A stretch of DNA of 64,000 nucleotides from Nemertoderma westbladi (Eukaryota > Xenacoelomorpha > Nemertodermatida > Nemertodermatidae), in the NCBI GenBank assembly GCA_032718475.1, contig JAUCBJ010003676.1, positions 1-64,000 of the forward strand, given 5' to 3'. Below the pieces are notes generated by a model. That model saw nothing but the letters and a program-made list of their open reading frames with translations, had not been told where the DNA came from and made no database searches. Positions 1 to 11,530 of the stretch are shown in pieces. Position numbers and translations under genes: made by a program. Numbering within the stretch: position 1 is the first letter of the stretch; every line of letters begins with the position of its first letter.

Positions 1-1844
1 GAGCCATCGAATACGACTCGGACTTCATGGGGTTTACCGGGTTTGGGAACGTAATGATGTGTTAAGTAATACGTTCTCTCAGTCACTGGTGTTCCTTCCG
101 GTACTCGCTCCGCGTATCCCTTTGTTATAAATTTCTTCAGCTGAGTTTGGTACATTTCTTTCGCTGAAGCATTAGCTGTAAGGCGTCGATGTAATTGAGC
201 GATTCTTTTCTCTGCCAAGGGTCTGTTATTTATAAATCTAGGTTCTCGTTTTCGAAATGGTAGGCCGATTTCATATCTACCTTGATCCTTTAAAAAACGT
301 GTAGTTGTTTCCTGGATTTGCTTGGCTCTTTCTTCTTCTATCGATAGAGCCTTATCATATGAATTGGGCTCTACCAGTTCCTGAGTAAAGAATCGTACGG
401 CTAGTTCGTCCCGAGTTCTAGCGTTGTAGCGCTCTATCTCATCGTTGAGTTCGTCATTGTAAGCGATGGGTTCCGATGGGCGAATCAGTTGACATAGGTT
501 CACCTGATTTTTCCAAGTTTGGTTTTCTGTAAGTAAGTCGATTGTGTTCTCTTCATCGAAGAGTTGGTAGATGTCGTCATTATCTGAGGAGTATGGTGTT
601 CCCTCAGTTAGTTCGTCCACCTCACTGCTTTCCACTTCCCAATCGTTTACTTGGTATGTTTGTTCTTGTGGCATTCTCTCTTCGAGAGTCCTGCGGGAAG
701 GGCCAGTAAAGTACCAACCTACTCTAGTTCTTACCGCATAGGTTTGCAGTGGCTGTGGTTGAGCAGGCCGTTTCTCCAATGTCTCGAGCGCCTCATGCGC
801 GTTCTGGCCGATGAGTATTTGCACTCCAGGATAATCTGTCTGGAATCGAGGTATCTTAAGATGTTGGATGCTCTCATCCTCGTCCCAATTATAAAGGTCT
901 GCTTGAGTAGTAGCGAAATTCTTTATAGCCACCATTTTTACCGACCTTATACCTTGTGCTCCTAACTTATCCTGGGGGGTGGACAACACACCTACATAGT
1001 AATCTGCCGTTAGGGTAGATTTCCAAACCTGCATAATTCCTGACATATTCAATTTAGTCCGGAATTTGGGTTGTCCAGCAAAGATATCTTCGGCTAATTC
1101 TTGATCGATGAATGTTCCTGTGCTGCCGGAGTCAAGGAGTGCGTTCACTATGTAACTGTGGTTAGGACCGTGAACTCTTACCTGCACTACAGGAAATTCT
1201 CTGATTCCTACGTTGGAAGTTGGAGCTTTCCAAGATGGTTGTTTGGCAAAAGTAGTTGGGGGAAACTCATTGTTGTTGTCCTTTTCATAAGTAAGTGCTC
1301 GATACACTGCGGTATTGATTAGATAACAGGATTCATTGGCGTCGGAGAATTCGTCAGTATAGAATCCTTCCATCTCAGATTCTTGATCAGTGTCGTTTAC
1401 ATCACTGAATTGGACATGTAGTTCGGGCTCACTTACCTGACTCAGTTTGTCTCGTTCGAACTCACTGTGTAACAAGATGTGATGTTTCGCGCCACACTTT
1501 GCACACTTTATGTCGGAGTAACAGGTTCGCCGTTGGTGTCCTGGTCTGAGGCAATTATAGCATAACCGCTTATCCCACACGACTGCACGTCTGTCTACAA
1601 GGGATTTCTTTAGAAATTCAGCACACGCACTCAAACGGTGGGTCCCGTCGCACAGCGCACAGTTAGGTTTTATGTTACTCACTTTACCTTGGGTAACTTG
1701 ATGCACTCTCGTTTTTTCTTCGGGTTTTCTTCGGTGCATTCTGTTAGGAGACTGAGGAGGGGTCTTGGCAACCTGTTCTCTCCTATCGTTGTTTCGAGCC
1801 TTGTATTTACTTACATCTTTTGAGGTTTTGTCAACGTAGTAAGA
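1..1844 (-). CDS. pol: BEL/Pao Pol, N-terminal part: zinc knuckles, aspartic protease, start of RT (partial)
   Basis: This frame is open from the Gag stop to the window edge; I scanned it codon by codon and found no stop. It is in the same frame as the Gag ORF, separated only by the UGA at 1845-1847. In order: a Cys-rich segment with CALC at 1650-1661, a perfect CCHC knuckle (C-X2-C-X4-H-X4-C) at 1521-1562, and a third CAKC pair near 1494-1505. The retropepsin active site DSGST is at 1119-1133. A linker follows, then the RT lead-in (THHYVPKPGKP, VRVVFDG) that is characteristic of BEL/Pao. The RT catalytic aspartates, RNase H and integrase are off window. Protease should cleave the polyprotein and RT copy the element RNA; these are family knowledge. 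Whether Pol is made by UGA readthrough or the copy is dead cannot be decided here. Confidence 0.85.
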
Positions 1845-3935
1845 TCATCTTCTTCCCCTGTCTTCTTGAGAAGCTTGGCTTTCGCCGTCGTCAGTGTAAC
1901 ACACCGGTGTTACTCTTCTCCAAGAAGCGGGTTTCTCACTTACCTTATTTTCCGATGTTTTCTCTCTGGACTGCTTGATGAGTTGTAGTTTTACTTCACC
2001 ATCTAAGAAGGACATGAGGTCAGCCATGGTAGGGCTTCGTCGTTGTTGTTCATTCATGTACAACACTTTCTTGTCCCAACGCGTACATACCCCACCCTTT
2101 GGTAAAGTAGAGACTACTGCTCCAATAACCATGGAACTCTGATACTCATGAGACTTACCTAACCAGTCCAATTGTCTACAGATCTCCTGTATCTCATCGG
2201 AAAACTCTATAATCCCGCTACTAAGGAAGTGTCGGGGGGCTACTAATTTTGCATACAAATACTTAGCTATGTTATCCTTGTTACCATACCTGATGTTTAA
2301 TGTATCCCATACTTGTCTTAATCCTTCTGGATGTCCAATAAACTTTAACGCCATTAACTTGGGAGGTCCTTCCAAGCACTTGATGAGGAACCTAAGTTTC
2401 TCTCCGTTAGATAGCACAGAGTTCTGTATGCTGTCTTTGTAATATTCGTTGAAAGGTAACCATTTCATCTCATCTCCATTGAATTTGACGATCTCTCCCA
2501 CTTTGACCGCTTGGCGGGCTTCTGTTCTAGCCATCTGACGCGTAAAGCTTTCTTGGGCCATCGTGTTATTTAATATCGAATTATCGGTATATAAATTTCT
2601 CGGATCATTGTCAGGTCTATAGGGGATATCATTAATAACAGGTCTATAATCACCCTTAATAGGGTTTGCTATAGGAGTTTCTACTTCACTAGCAGTATAG
2701 ATGCGTGTAGGCTCCACACCTTGCGCATGTAATACTTCAGACCTAACAGGTTGACACAATTTTACAGGGGGTATTGGTATCCCTTTTTGGATATTGACTA
2801 ATTTGTCGCGTTCTAGCGCGATACTTTGCTGCACTTCTTGCAATTCGGCCCTACCTTCCCTTACTGTTCCCTTAAGTTGGTAGACAGTCTCCTGCATCTG
2901 TCCGAGCAGGAGATTCATCCCCCGCCGTCCCTCCTCTACCCACTCGACCGCCGAAGCGGGAGTCGCCAACATTGTAGCGGGCTGACGTGGGACGACGGGA
3001 GACAAATCTTTGATTTCTCTCTCAGCTTCCAGGACAGGGATATTCTCATGGACTGTTCTACCGGGCACAGGCAGTGTAGTACTGTGTAAAGGGAATTTAG
3101 AGTTAAGCTCTGGAAGTACAGGGGTCTCTAACACAGGAGTGACTTTGGGAACGACAGGCCAAATTATTTCAGGCTCATCAACTATAGTAGGGAGTCTTTT
3201 GACCTTAATAATTTGGTCCGTAGGTTCTATACTACCTAAGTCTGGGCTAGCTAGTTGCCTTCTAACCGCTGGGGGCAAATCAGGCAATTTGTGACGGTAA
3301 GATGTTTTTCTACGCCTGCTTAGACGAGATCTATTTCCTCCGCCTTCAGGATCGGTGGTTTCGCTTTCCTCCGATGACGTATATCCCTGGCGTTTGGGAG
3401 TAGATTTTCTCATCATCTGCATGTGACTAGCAGTTAACTGTTTATTTATGTTATCTTGCGTCTCTTGAAGATTTTCCAACTCCAGTTGTGTGATCTCTTC
3501 AGACGCCCTCTGTTCTGCTTCTGCCACTGCCTTTGCTGCTGCCACAGTCGCTTTTCTTTCTGCTTCGGCTTCTGCGGCCGCTGTTACTGCAGCTGCCTTT
3601 CTTTCTGCTTCCACTTCGGCCATTGCCGCTGTTACTGCAGCTGCCTTTCGGTCCTCTATCCTTTTTTTCTTTACTAGTTCTTCTTGGACTGTAGTGAGGC
3701 GGAGTTTCTCATCAAACTCAGCTTGGTTAGCAGCTAACATTTCAGCATCGATTGAGTCTAACAAACGCTGGGTTCCTTCACTATTAGGGGAAAGTCCAGA
3801 CAGCCGTCTCCTCAACTCTTCGTCTCCTAGGAATCGCTGATAGTCGGACAGATATATGTCGATGGCGCTCTCGTTCGTGGTCTCTCTGCGGTCTCTTCGC
3901 CTTCCACTTGAGCAAGGGTGGCATCGGTTGGTTCT
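1845..3935 (-). CDS. gag: BEL/Pao Gag, main part (DUF1759-like)
   Basis: An open frame of about 690 codons ends at TGA 1845-1847; no clear ATG marks its start, and it probably continues from the upstream frame. The N-terminal third is an Ala/Glu/Lys-rich predicted coiled coil with repeated blocks like KAAAVTAA, then an Arg/Ser-rich basic stretch (RSRLSRRRKTSYRHK). A Pro-rich linker follows. The C-terminal third holds the BEL Gag core: FNGDEMKW...F...Y, LRFLIKCLEGPP, then RYGNKDNIAKYLYAKL. Gag proteins of this family assemble the particle that packages element RNA. Pol continues in the same frame after the UGA, an unusual arrangement since BEL elements normally have one Gag-Pol ORF. Either recoding or a C-to-T nonsense change fits. 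Confidence 0.8.
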   Translation of the reverse strand, partial: RTNRCHPCSSGRRRDRRETTNESAIDIYLSDYQRFLGDEELRRRLSGLSPNSEGTQRLLDSIDAEMLAANQAEFDEKLRLTTVQEELVKKKRIEDRKAAAVTAAMAEVEAERKAAAVTAAAEAEAERKATVAAAKAVAEAEQRASEEITQLELENLQETQDNINKQLTASHMQMMRKSTPKRQGYTSSEESETTDPEGGGNRSRLSRRRKTSYRHKLPDLPPAVRRQLASPDLGSIEPTDQIIKVKRLPTIVDEPEIIWPVVPKVTPVLETPVLPELNSKFPLHSTTLPVPGRTVHENIPVLEAEREIKDLSPVVPRQPATMLATPASAVEWVEEGRRGMNLLLGQMQETVYQLKGTVREGRAELQEVQQSIALERDKLVNIQKGIPIPPVKLCQPVRSEVLHAQGVEPTRIYTASEVETPIANPIKGDYRPVINDIPYRPDNDPRNLYTDNSILNNTMAQESFTRQMARTEARQAVKVGEIVKFNGDEMKWLPFNEYYKDSIQNSVLSNGEKLRFLIKCLEGPPKLMALKFIGHPEGLRQVWDTLNIRYGNKDNIAKYLYAKLVAPRHFLSSGIIEFSDEIQEICRQLDWLGKSHEYQSSMVIGAVVSTLPKGGVCTRWDKKVLYMNEQQRRSPTMADLMSFLDGEVKLQLIKQSREKTSENKVSEKPASWRRVTPVCYTDDGESQASQEDRGRR

Positions 3936-4822
3936 TCATAGGTTAGTCTCTCAGACAGCTGGGATTTCCACTGATCCGTTTCTTGTACTTTGAGACCTAC
4001 CCGCTGGAACCAAGTTTTGACAGCAACCTGCAGCGACGTGTCCTGTCTTCTTTTGGAAGTTTCCTCAAAGGCTGATAGGATTAGTCTAATGCGTAGGGTT
4101 CTTTCGCGTACTTGATATAGCAGCTCTTCCTGCTCTTGAGGTCCTTGGGGTTGTCGAAACAGTTGTTCTTCCAATCGCTACAAGGAGCCGAAGAATCCCT
4201 GCACATATCCTGCTGCCGACCTCTTCCAAACAGCTGGATCCATTGTATCTTTAGCCACTCCCATCCTGTATATATCCTCCCAAGTGGCCTCGGACAAATC
4301 TAGCGGGAGTCCGGGTCCGGGAACGTTCCATTGTGACTCGACAATAGACATCAATTCTTCCCTGGCGTATCCCGCATAATTATCTTGGGTCGCTCGCTTA
4401 CTTCTCGCCCAATCGGCTTGATGTTCCTCCACCGCAATCAATATAGTAGTTAGCACTGCGGCAGGAAGGGTGAGAAGGGGGTCCGAGTAGGCTTTAGCCG
4501 CCATCTGCAATCCGCGTTCGGGGGTCAGCTCGACAGTATCCGAATTACTGGAGCTATCGGATCGCTGGGAACAAGTTTCTTGACTAGGCTGTTGCTGCTG
4601 TGGGACAGCTGCTTCCTGGTTCCGTTTGACTTGGGCCCGAGTGCCGATGATAGACCTACGGTGTTGGATTAGCTTAGGGTCTGATACTACTACTGGAGGG
4701 ATGACCTTTCTTTCAGTAGGAGGTGAGCTGAACTCCTTTCTTAATCGCTCCACACTCCTATCTGTGTCACAGATGGTTGTATCGATTAGACTGTCTGATA
4801 GGTTTTGCTGGGTGTCAGACAT
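3827..4822 (-). pseudogene. BEL/Pao Gag, N-terminal part, split by UAG
   Basis: The frame starts at an ATG (4820-4822, MSDTQQN) and runs 214 codons to TAG at 4178-4180. It then stays open another 116 codons to a stop at 3827. The downstream Gag frame (codons in the other register) overlaps it and opens at 3935, so the shift lies between about 3830 and 3930. The first segment is rich in Ser, Thr and Asp; the second is Gln/Glu-rich and probably helical. The start MSDTQQ parallels MSDKQD at the start of the Gag of element B, which supports this Met as the true Gag start. Interpreted as one ancestral N-terminus now broken by a nonsense codon and an indel. Confidence 0.6.
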
Positions 4823-5216
4823 GTTTAGCTATACAGTTGAATGCTTACTGCTATAGTTACAGTTAAAACAAGTCTAGTAATTCAGTATGACCGTTGGCCT
4901 AGTACCGGTAATTTATTGCAGTATATTAGAATACCGGTATGCACTTATAATATATATATAAGTATTGTAAACTAGGTTTGTCACAGAGTACCGGTATATA
5001 AATCTAGCACAAATATATATAAATATATAATAGGCCTATCGTGAATACCGGTATACAGCTTACACTTATAGTATATATAAGTATAATTATGAACTAGAAT
5101 TAATTACAGAATACCACTATGATTTTAGCTCAAATTTATAGAAATAAATATAATAAGCCTATGGTAAATACCAGTATGTCAATTATTTTAGAATAATTGA
5201 ATTTCTGAATATTTTA
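4823..5216 (-). repeat. Element A leader with tandem ACCGGT palindromes
   Basis: AT-rich untranslated leader between Gag and the LTR. The palindrome ATACCGGTAT, or a close variant, is centred at 4931-4940, 4988-4997 and 5045-5054, a spacing of exactly 57. The segment 4931-5044 is imperfectly duplicated as 5045-5178, including an (AT)n stretch that can fold on itself. No coding potential. A primer-binding site was not recognised next to the LTR edge. Confidence 0.6.
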
Positions 5217-6104
5217 GGGTTACTTGGTTACTTTAACTTACTTTATTACCGTTATTTAAGCAGTAGTCCAACTGATATTGAGACCTAGTTGTTGTATGGC
5301 AGGCCTACTATTTATAAATCGTTTGAGTTGATTTATAATATTTATATACCCGTTGAAAATGGGTTTTTTCAATATTCGAAATAAATGTTATTATTTCTGG
5401 GGGTTCACTACACAGAAGCTGGGTGCTCTCAGTGAAGTGCTATTTATGGGACACTAAAACAGATAATTCTAATTTACCTAAGTTACTTAATACTACAAAT
5501 TACGTACGATACGGTGAGATTTATTCTCTAATTAAACACAACAAAAATATTACGTACGAAATTTTAGGGTAATTTTACAGGAAGTCTACAAACCAGTCTA
5601 ACAAAGGGTTAGAATTCTGGTTATTACAACGGACAGGGTACTACGGTATTTGAAAATAATAAGTAGTAGTAAATACACTGCGTTGTCCAGAAAGGAAAAT
5701 ACCACCGCCTGACGACCTATAACCGTATCGCTATAGGTACTACGTTATGTATCACGGAGTGTTCCTACCTAGAAGTTAATTACCGCGGACTACCAGATCC
5801 AGCGTGCCTATTAACCACTTTACAACACAAATATACTGCCTACACACTAATTACCTCGGAAAGCACTGTACACTAAACCCTAAATTAGGTACAAGTACTG
5901 GTACAACAAATAATCAGTAGTTAAATATACTTGAACAGTTAAAAGAACCACGGCATCTGCTGGAGTGACCGAAGCACAAAGTCACCAGTTTTTCCTACGC
6001 CAAGCAGCCCGTGTAGTACCGGGGTTAATTTAACTATAACGGTATGTATAACAAGCACAATTACTGTAGGAATAAACTTGGGGACATGAATGTTGCGAAT
6101 AATC

Positions 6105-6690
6105 GCATAAACTCTGAATAATAAATATTACGCTACCCGTACAGAATACTCAAACAAATACAAACCAAAACGCTGGCAGACTACCACCAAGCCTAAATAA
6201 ACTACTGTATGTGCAGATTCCAAAATGGTTAGTTAGTATGCGTTCTAACATGGTAGTACGACTTATTCTTTAAGAGGGGATTGACCTTACAGCTATGACT
6301 GCCCCAACTTACTAACTGGCACTTTATCAGACAAACTCTACACAAGCAGCAATCTCTTCAGACCTAATAATAGCTAGACAACAATCCAGCCTACAAAATA
6401 TCTGAGTAATAACTATTACGGTACCTGAACAGACCACACAAACAAACACAGGCCAAAACGCTGGCAGAGTACTGTCAAGCCTAAATAAACTACAGTATGT
6501 GCAGATTCCAAAATGGTTAGTTAGTATGCGTTCTAACACGGTAGTACGACTTATTCTTTAAGAGGGGATTGACCTTACAGCTATGGCTGCCACAACTTAC
6601 TAACTGGCAATCTATCGGACAAACTCTACACACGCCGTAATCTCTCCAAACCCTACAACAATCCGACAACAGTCCGGCCTACAGTTATCT
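6105..6690. repeat. 288-bp tandem duplication inside LTR copy 1
   Basis: The landmark GTGCAGATTCCAAAATGG occurs at 6211 and again at 6499, and the surrounding sequence matches imperfectly for about 288 bp each. LTR copy 2 has this region once (near 9310), so the duplication arose in copy 1. Confidence 0.7.
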
Positions 6691-6865
6691 GAGCAATCTG
6701 AGCAGACTTACACGTCTTCAGCTCAATATTAACTTACTAGGAAATAAAACTGACAGAAATAAGTAAACTATACAAAAGAATGAGGGGTGATCAATCCCTA
6801 TTCCCCTGGCAGCCCACAATATACAATAGATCACAATCGAAATAATACTAATGTACTTATACTGG

Positions 6866-6991
6866 AAGTACCGGTTAGGACAGTTGGGCCTATGGACCTA
6901 CAGAAGTACCGGTTCTGGCAGTTGGACCTACGGACCTACAGCAGTACCGGTTCTGGCAGTTGGGCCTACTGACCTACAGAAGTACCGGTTC
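6866..6991. repeat. 38-bp minisatellite with ACCGGT core in LTR copy 1
   Basis: Three full units and a partial one, each opening with AAGTACCGGTT or CAGTACCGGTT and ending in GACCTACAG. It is followed directly by ACCGGTCGACCGGT, an overlapping palindrome that copy 2 shares at about 9724. Confidence 0.7.
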
Positions 6992-8302
6992 AGGTTTACC
7001 GGTCGACCGGTACTTTCAACTTTATTGCTTACTGCAATAAAGTCAATAACTGTTATTGTACGCGCTTTTGAAGACCTTTAGCAGTTTAACCTGCCAAAAT
7101 TTATATGTCTTTTGGTTTACAAATAGACTTTAGAAGTTGACAAATATTTAATACCAATAAACACAACATTAGCAGAAGCCAGCCTAGTGCGCGTCCATTC
7201 ACCCGCTGGATATACCCGGGAGACTGGATTCTGAGGGCTTAGATTATTATTGCAGTGTAAGCCTACTGTATTATTCGATTGATCGTTAATAAATAATTTC
7301 TGACTAATATTATTCACTTTCGGGAAATATTAACAGTTCCTTTAGGACGTGGCGCTCTATCTAGGTAAACAGAGATATGACTTATACTAATCACAACGGT
7401 AAGTCGGTAAGGCTTATGATTCACGTATGAGGCGCATTCTTTAGGAAATGCTTAGTTATCAGTCACAATCATGCACACTACCGGTAACACACAATACTGC
7501 TCACTAATTTGCCGACCGTCAATGAATTTTATCATATATAAAGCGAACAGCAATGGACTCATGTAGTGCTTATCAAATAGCATTAAATTCACTACAAACC
7601 ACAATAATATAAGTCGCAATCGCTATATATAACCCGTCTCTCTAACCTGTAGTGTATCAAGAAAATTGGGAAATTTGGGTTCTTTATAGATGTTCTCCAA
7701 ATAATATTCAACCAACTAATACAAAATATAACAACAGTAAAAAGCATTAAGACGGTAGGTTAAGATATGATATGACAAGATGTGACAAGATAACAGTTAT
7801 ACGCTCTATAATCTTAAGCCTACTAATGTTTCTTCTAAAGTCTGAAACGAATTGACTCTAGAGCCGGTGTTCCTGGCCTAGATAGCAACAACAAAACTAT
7901 ATCACCAAAAAACAGTAAGACTGAACACTCCTAGTATGATCGACCGAATATCTACACGTCGACAGAAAAAATCGCTCTGATTGGCTCAAGCCAAACAAAG
8001 AACCATGCGTCCAATGGCTGTTTCCATGCCAGCAACCAGCTGCTAGATGTCGCAATCTGAATCATCAAGGCCAAGCCGTGTAAAGGTATTTGGTGCATTG
8101 CGGGTTTTTTGCCTTACCATGTCCGCCAAAGCACGTATATAGAAGAATGACTTTTATGTCCGTTAAAACACCTGTAACGGTACCTTGCGGGCGAGGGGAA
8201 TGTATATACAGTTAGAGAACCTTTTTAGAGTATTCCAGCGCCTGGGGGGAAACTGGATTGCGAAGCAAAAGGGGCCAGTTATATCCCACAGAAGCTTTTA
8301 CA

Positions 8303-11040
8303 GGGGTTACTTGGTTACTTTACTTTACCTTATTATCGTTATTTAAGCAGTAGTCCAACTGATATTAAGACCTAATTGTTGTATGACAGGCCTACTATTT
8401 TATAAATCGGTTTGAGTTGATTTATAATATATATACCCGTTTAATGGGTTTTTGTCAATATTTGAAATAAATGTTATTATTTCTGGGAAAGAGTCACTGC
8501 ACAGAAGCTGTACGCTCTCAGTGAAGTGCTACTTGTTGGACACTAAAACAAATAATTCTAATTTGCCTAAGTTACTTAATACTACAAATTACGTACAATT
8601 ACGGGGTGAGATTACAATCTCTAAATAAACACAAAAATTACACGTACGAAATTTTAGGGTAATTTTACAAGAAGTCTACAAACCAGCCTAACAAAGGGTT
8701 AGAATATCTGGTTATTACAAACGGACAGGATACTACGGTATTTGAAAATAACAAAGCAGTAGTAAATATACTGCGTTGTCCAGATAGGAAAAATACCACT
8801 GTCTGACGACTTATAGCCGTAACGCTATAAGTACTACGTTGTGTATCACGGAGTGTTCCTACCTAGAAGTTAATTACCGCGGCCTACCAGAGCCAACGTG
8901 CCTATTAACCACTTTACAACACAAATATACTGCCTACACACTAATTACCTTCGGAAAGCACTGTACACTAAACACTAAATTAGGCACAAGTACTTATACA
9001 ACAAATAATCAGCAGTTAAAAATACTTGTACAGCTAAAAGAACCACGGTATCTGCCGGAGTGACCGAAGCATAAAATCTCCAGTCTTTACCTACGCCAAA
9101 CAGCCCTGATGTAGTACCGGGGTTAATTTAACTTTAACGGTATGGATAACAAGCATAATTACTGTAGGAATAAACTTGGGGGTATGAATGTTGCGAATAA
9201 TCGCATAAACTCTGAATAATAAATATTACGCTACCCTTACAGACTACACAAACAAAATACAGACCAAACGCTGGCAGACTACTATCAAGCCTAAATAAAC
9301 TACAGTATATGCAGACTCCGAAATGGTTAGTTAGTATGCGTTCTAACCGAGTAGTACGACTTATTCTTTCGGGGGGATTTACCTTACAGCACTGGATGCC
9401 ACCCACTTTCCTAACTAGTACTTTATCGGACATACACTCTACACACACTGCAATCTCTTCAGACTTAACAACAGTCAGACAACAATCCAGCCTACAAATT
9501 ATCTGTACAATCTGGGCAGGCTTACACGTCTTCTGCTCAATATTAACCTACAAATAAATAAAACTGACAGAAATAAGTAAACCATACAAAGGAATAAGGG
9601 GTGATCAATCCCTAATCCCCTAACAGCCTACAATATACAATATATCACAATCGAAATAATACTGGTGTACCTGTACTGCTGTAAGTACCGGTTCGGTTGG
9701 TTAGGTAGTTAAGCCTACTGGTTACCGGTCGACCGGTACTTTAGTCTTTATTGCCTACGTCGCAATAAAGATCCTATAACTGTTATTGTTCTTACCAGAA
9801 CAATAGTAAACTGTATTTATTGCCTACACTGCAATCAGAAGATATAACTGTTATTGTTCGCGCTTTCAGACCTTTAGCAGTTTAACCTGCCAAATTTAGG
9901 TGTCTTCTAGATTATAAATCGACTTTAGCCTATGACGAGTATTTGATACACTACATTAGCCGAAGCCAGTCTATGCGCGACCATTCACCCGCTGGATATA
10001 CCCGGGAGACTGGATTCGGAAGCTCTGACCTTATTGCGGTGTAGGCCTACTGTATTATTCGATTGATCGCTAGTATATAATCTCTGACCAATATTATTCA
10101 CTTTCGGGAAATATCAACAGTTCCTTTAGGACGTGGCGCTTTAAGTATGTAAACAGAGTTATGACTTACACTAAACACAACGGGATGGCTATTGATTCAC
10201 GTATAAAGCGCATTCTTTAGGAGATGCTTTGTTATCTATCACACTCATGCACACTACCGCACAATACTGCACACCGATCTGCCGACCTTCACTAATTTTA
10301 GTCACATATAAAGAGAACAGCAACTGACACATGTAGTGCCTATGAAATAGCATTAGATTCACTCCAAAACCAATATAATGTAAGTCGCAATTGCTATATG
10401 TAACCGGTCTCTTACCTTCAGTATATCAAGAAGATTGGGGTTTTATGATTATTTATCGATATTATCCAAATATAACAATATTCCATCAACTGATATAATT
10501 AATAACCGACAGTAAATAGCAGTAAAATAATGCGGTGTTTGTATGAGATATGACCATATGACAAGTGTGATTCGTTTGAATTATGGTTTGTATTGATAAC
10601 AGTTATACGTTTCTATGATCAAAGCCTACTAATGTTTGGCTAAAGCCTGAAACACAGAAATTCCAAAGCCGGTCTTCTGGCATCAGGAAAAAAGGTAAAC
10701 ATAAACCGTAATGCATTGCGCGATTTCCCGGAGGTTTCTGTACAAATAAAATGAGAATCGCTCTGATTGGTTGACCGAACAAAGAAACAAAGGAAAAGTT
10801 ACACGTGTACATATCAGCTGTTAGATGTCGTCATAGTAACTACACTGTATCAAGAGGATTTTGGCTTATTGCGACATAAAATCACTAGTTATGTCCGCTA
10901 AAGTACACATACAGAAGAAATGGCTTTTTATGTCCACTAAAACACCGGTACAGTAAGGAAACGGCTTTTTATGTCCGTTAAAACACCTACAGAGTACTTT
11001 GCGGGGAAAATAACCAGCTAATTCCGCAAAAGCCTTTACA
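8303..11040 (-). repeat. Family-A LTR, copy 2, abutting copy 1
   Basis: Begins at the base after copy 1 ends and repeats its content (GGTTACTTGGTTACTTT at the left, TTTACA at the right end 11034-11040). The two copies are clearly diverged, with many substitutions and indels, so they are not the fresh ends of one insertion. Right of 11040 the sequence changes to CTGTCTGTCTGTCCG. Confidence 0.75.
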
Positions 11041-11530
11041 CTGTCTGTCTGTCCGTCAAAAATATATCCGAGAGCCTGACAGCCAAACAGATAATTTGAA
11101 TTCATCAAATGTTAAATCTGACACTCGAAATGAATTCTGCGACCAGGAAAACCCCTATAAATAAACTTTTAGAGGGATGGTGTGACCTTTTCTTATATTT
11201 AACGGATATGTTGTCGGATAGTCAGAAAGACCGACAGACAAACAAACAGACTAACTAGTTAATGTGAAATTTGACCTTAGAAATAGAGTCATTGACAAGC
11301 AAAACCCCATAGCAATATTTTTAGAATGGTTTTGCTATACAGTATATATACTGTATATTGACAGATATTCTCACATATTAACAGACTATTTTTAGCGGGA
11401 AGATTCAAACTTTAAAGGCAATTATCACGGAATGGTATTTTTTCATTTCTAAAACACTACTTCTCCGCCATTTTTCAACCAATTTGGGAGTTTTTGGTAT
11501 CAAATTCAAGCTACTAGTGTGCGCAATAAT
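11041..11530. repeat. Dispersed repeat, copy 1 (related to 58600-58925)
   Basis: Shares several blocks with 58600-58925: a GACAGACAGAC-like run, a block around GAAATGAATTCTGCGACC and AAAACCCC, then ACTTTAAAGGCAATTATCACGG and CATTTTTCAACCAATTT. The GAAAT...AAAACCCC block occurs twice within this copy (near 11130 and 11280). No ORF and no recognised ends. The stretch 11531-12460 that follows is AT-rich and holds nothing I recognise. Confidence 0.5.

Larger units (their letters stand above)
5217..8302 (-). repeat. Family-A LTR, copy 1
   Basis: Matches 8303-11040 in order over the whole length and 32882-34069 in part. In element orientation it begins TGTAAAAGC at 8302, the same start seen at 11040 and 34069. 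Its other edge is near 5217, where similarity to copy 2 stops. It carries two internal expansions absent from copy 2: a 288-bp tandem duplication and a 38-bp minisatellite. No ORF of note. Confidence 0.75.
1..11040 (-). mobile_element. BEL/Pao LTR retrotransposon, element A (left part off window)
   Basis: Order on the minus strand from right to left: two family-A LTR copies, leader, Gag, then Pol running off the left edge. Family assignment rests on the DUF1759-type Gag core, the zinc knuckles, the DSGST protease and the RT segment ending in VRVVFDG at the window edge. Three breaks are visible: an in-frame UAG at 4178-4180, a frame change near 3830-3930, and an in-frame UGA at 1845-1847. RNase H, integrase and the 3' LTR would lie left of position 1. 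Confidence 0.85.
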
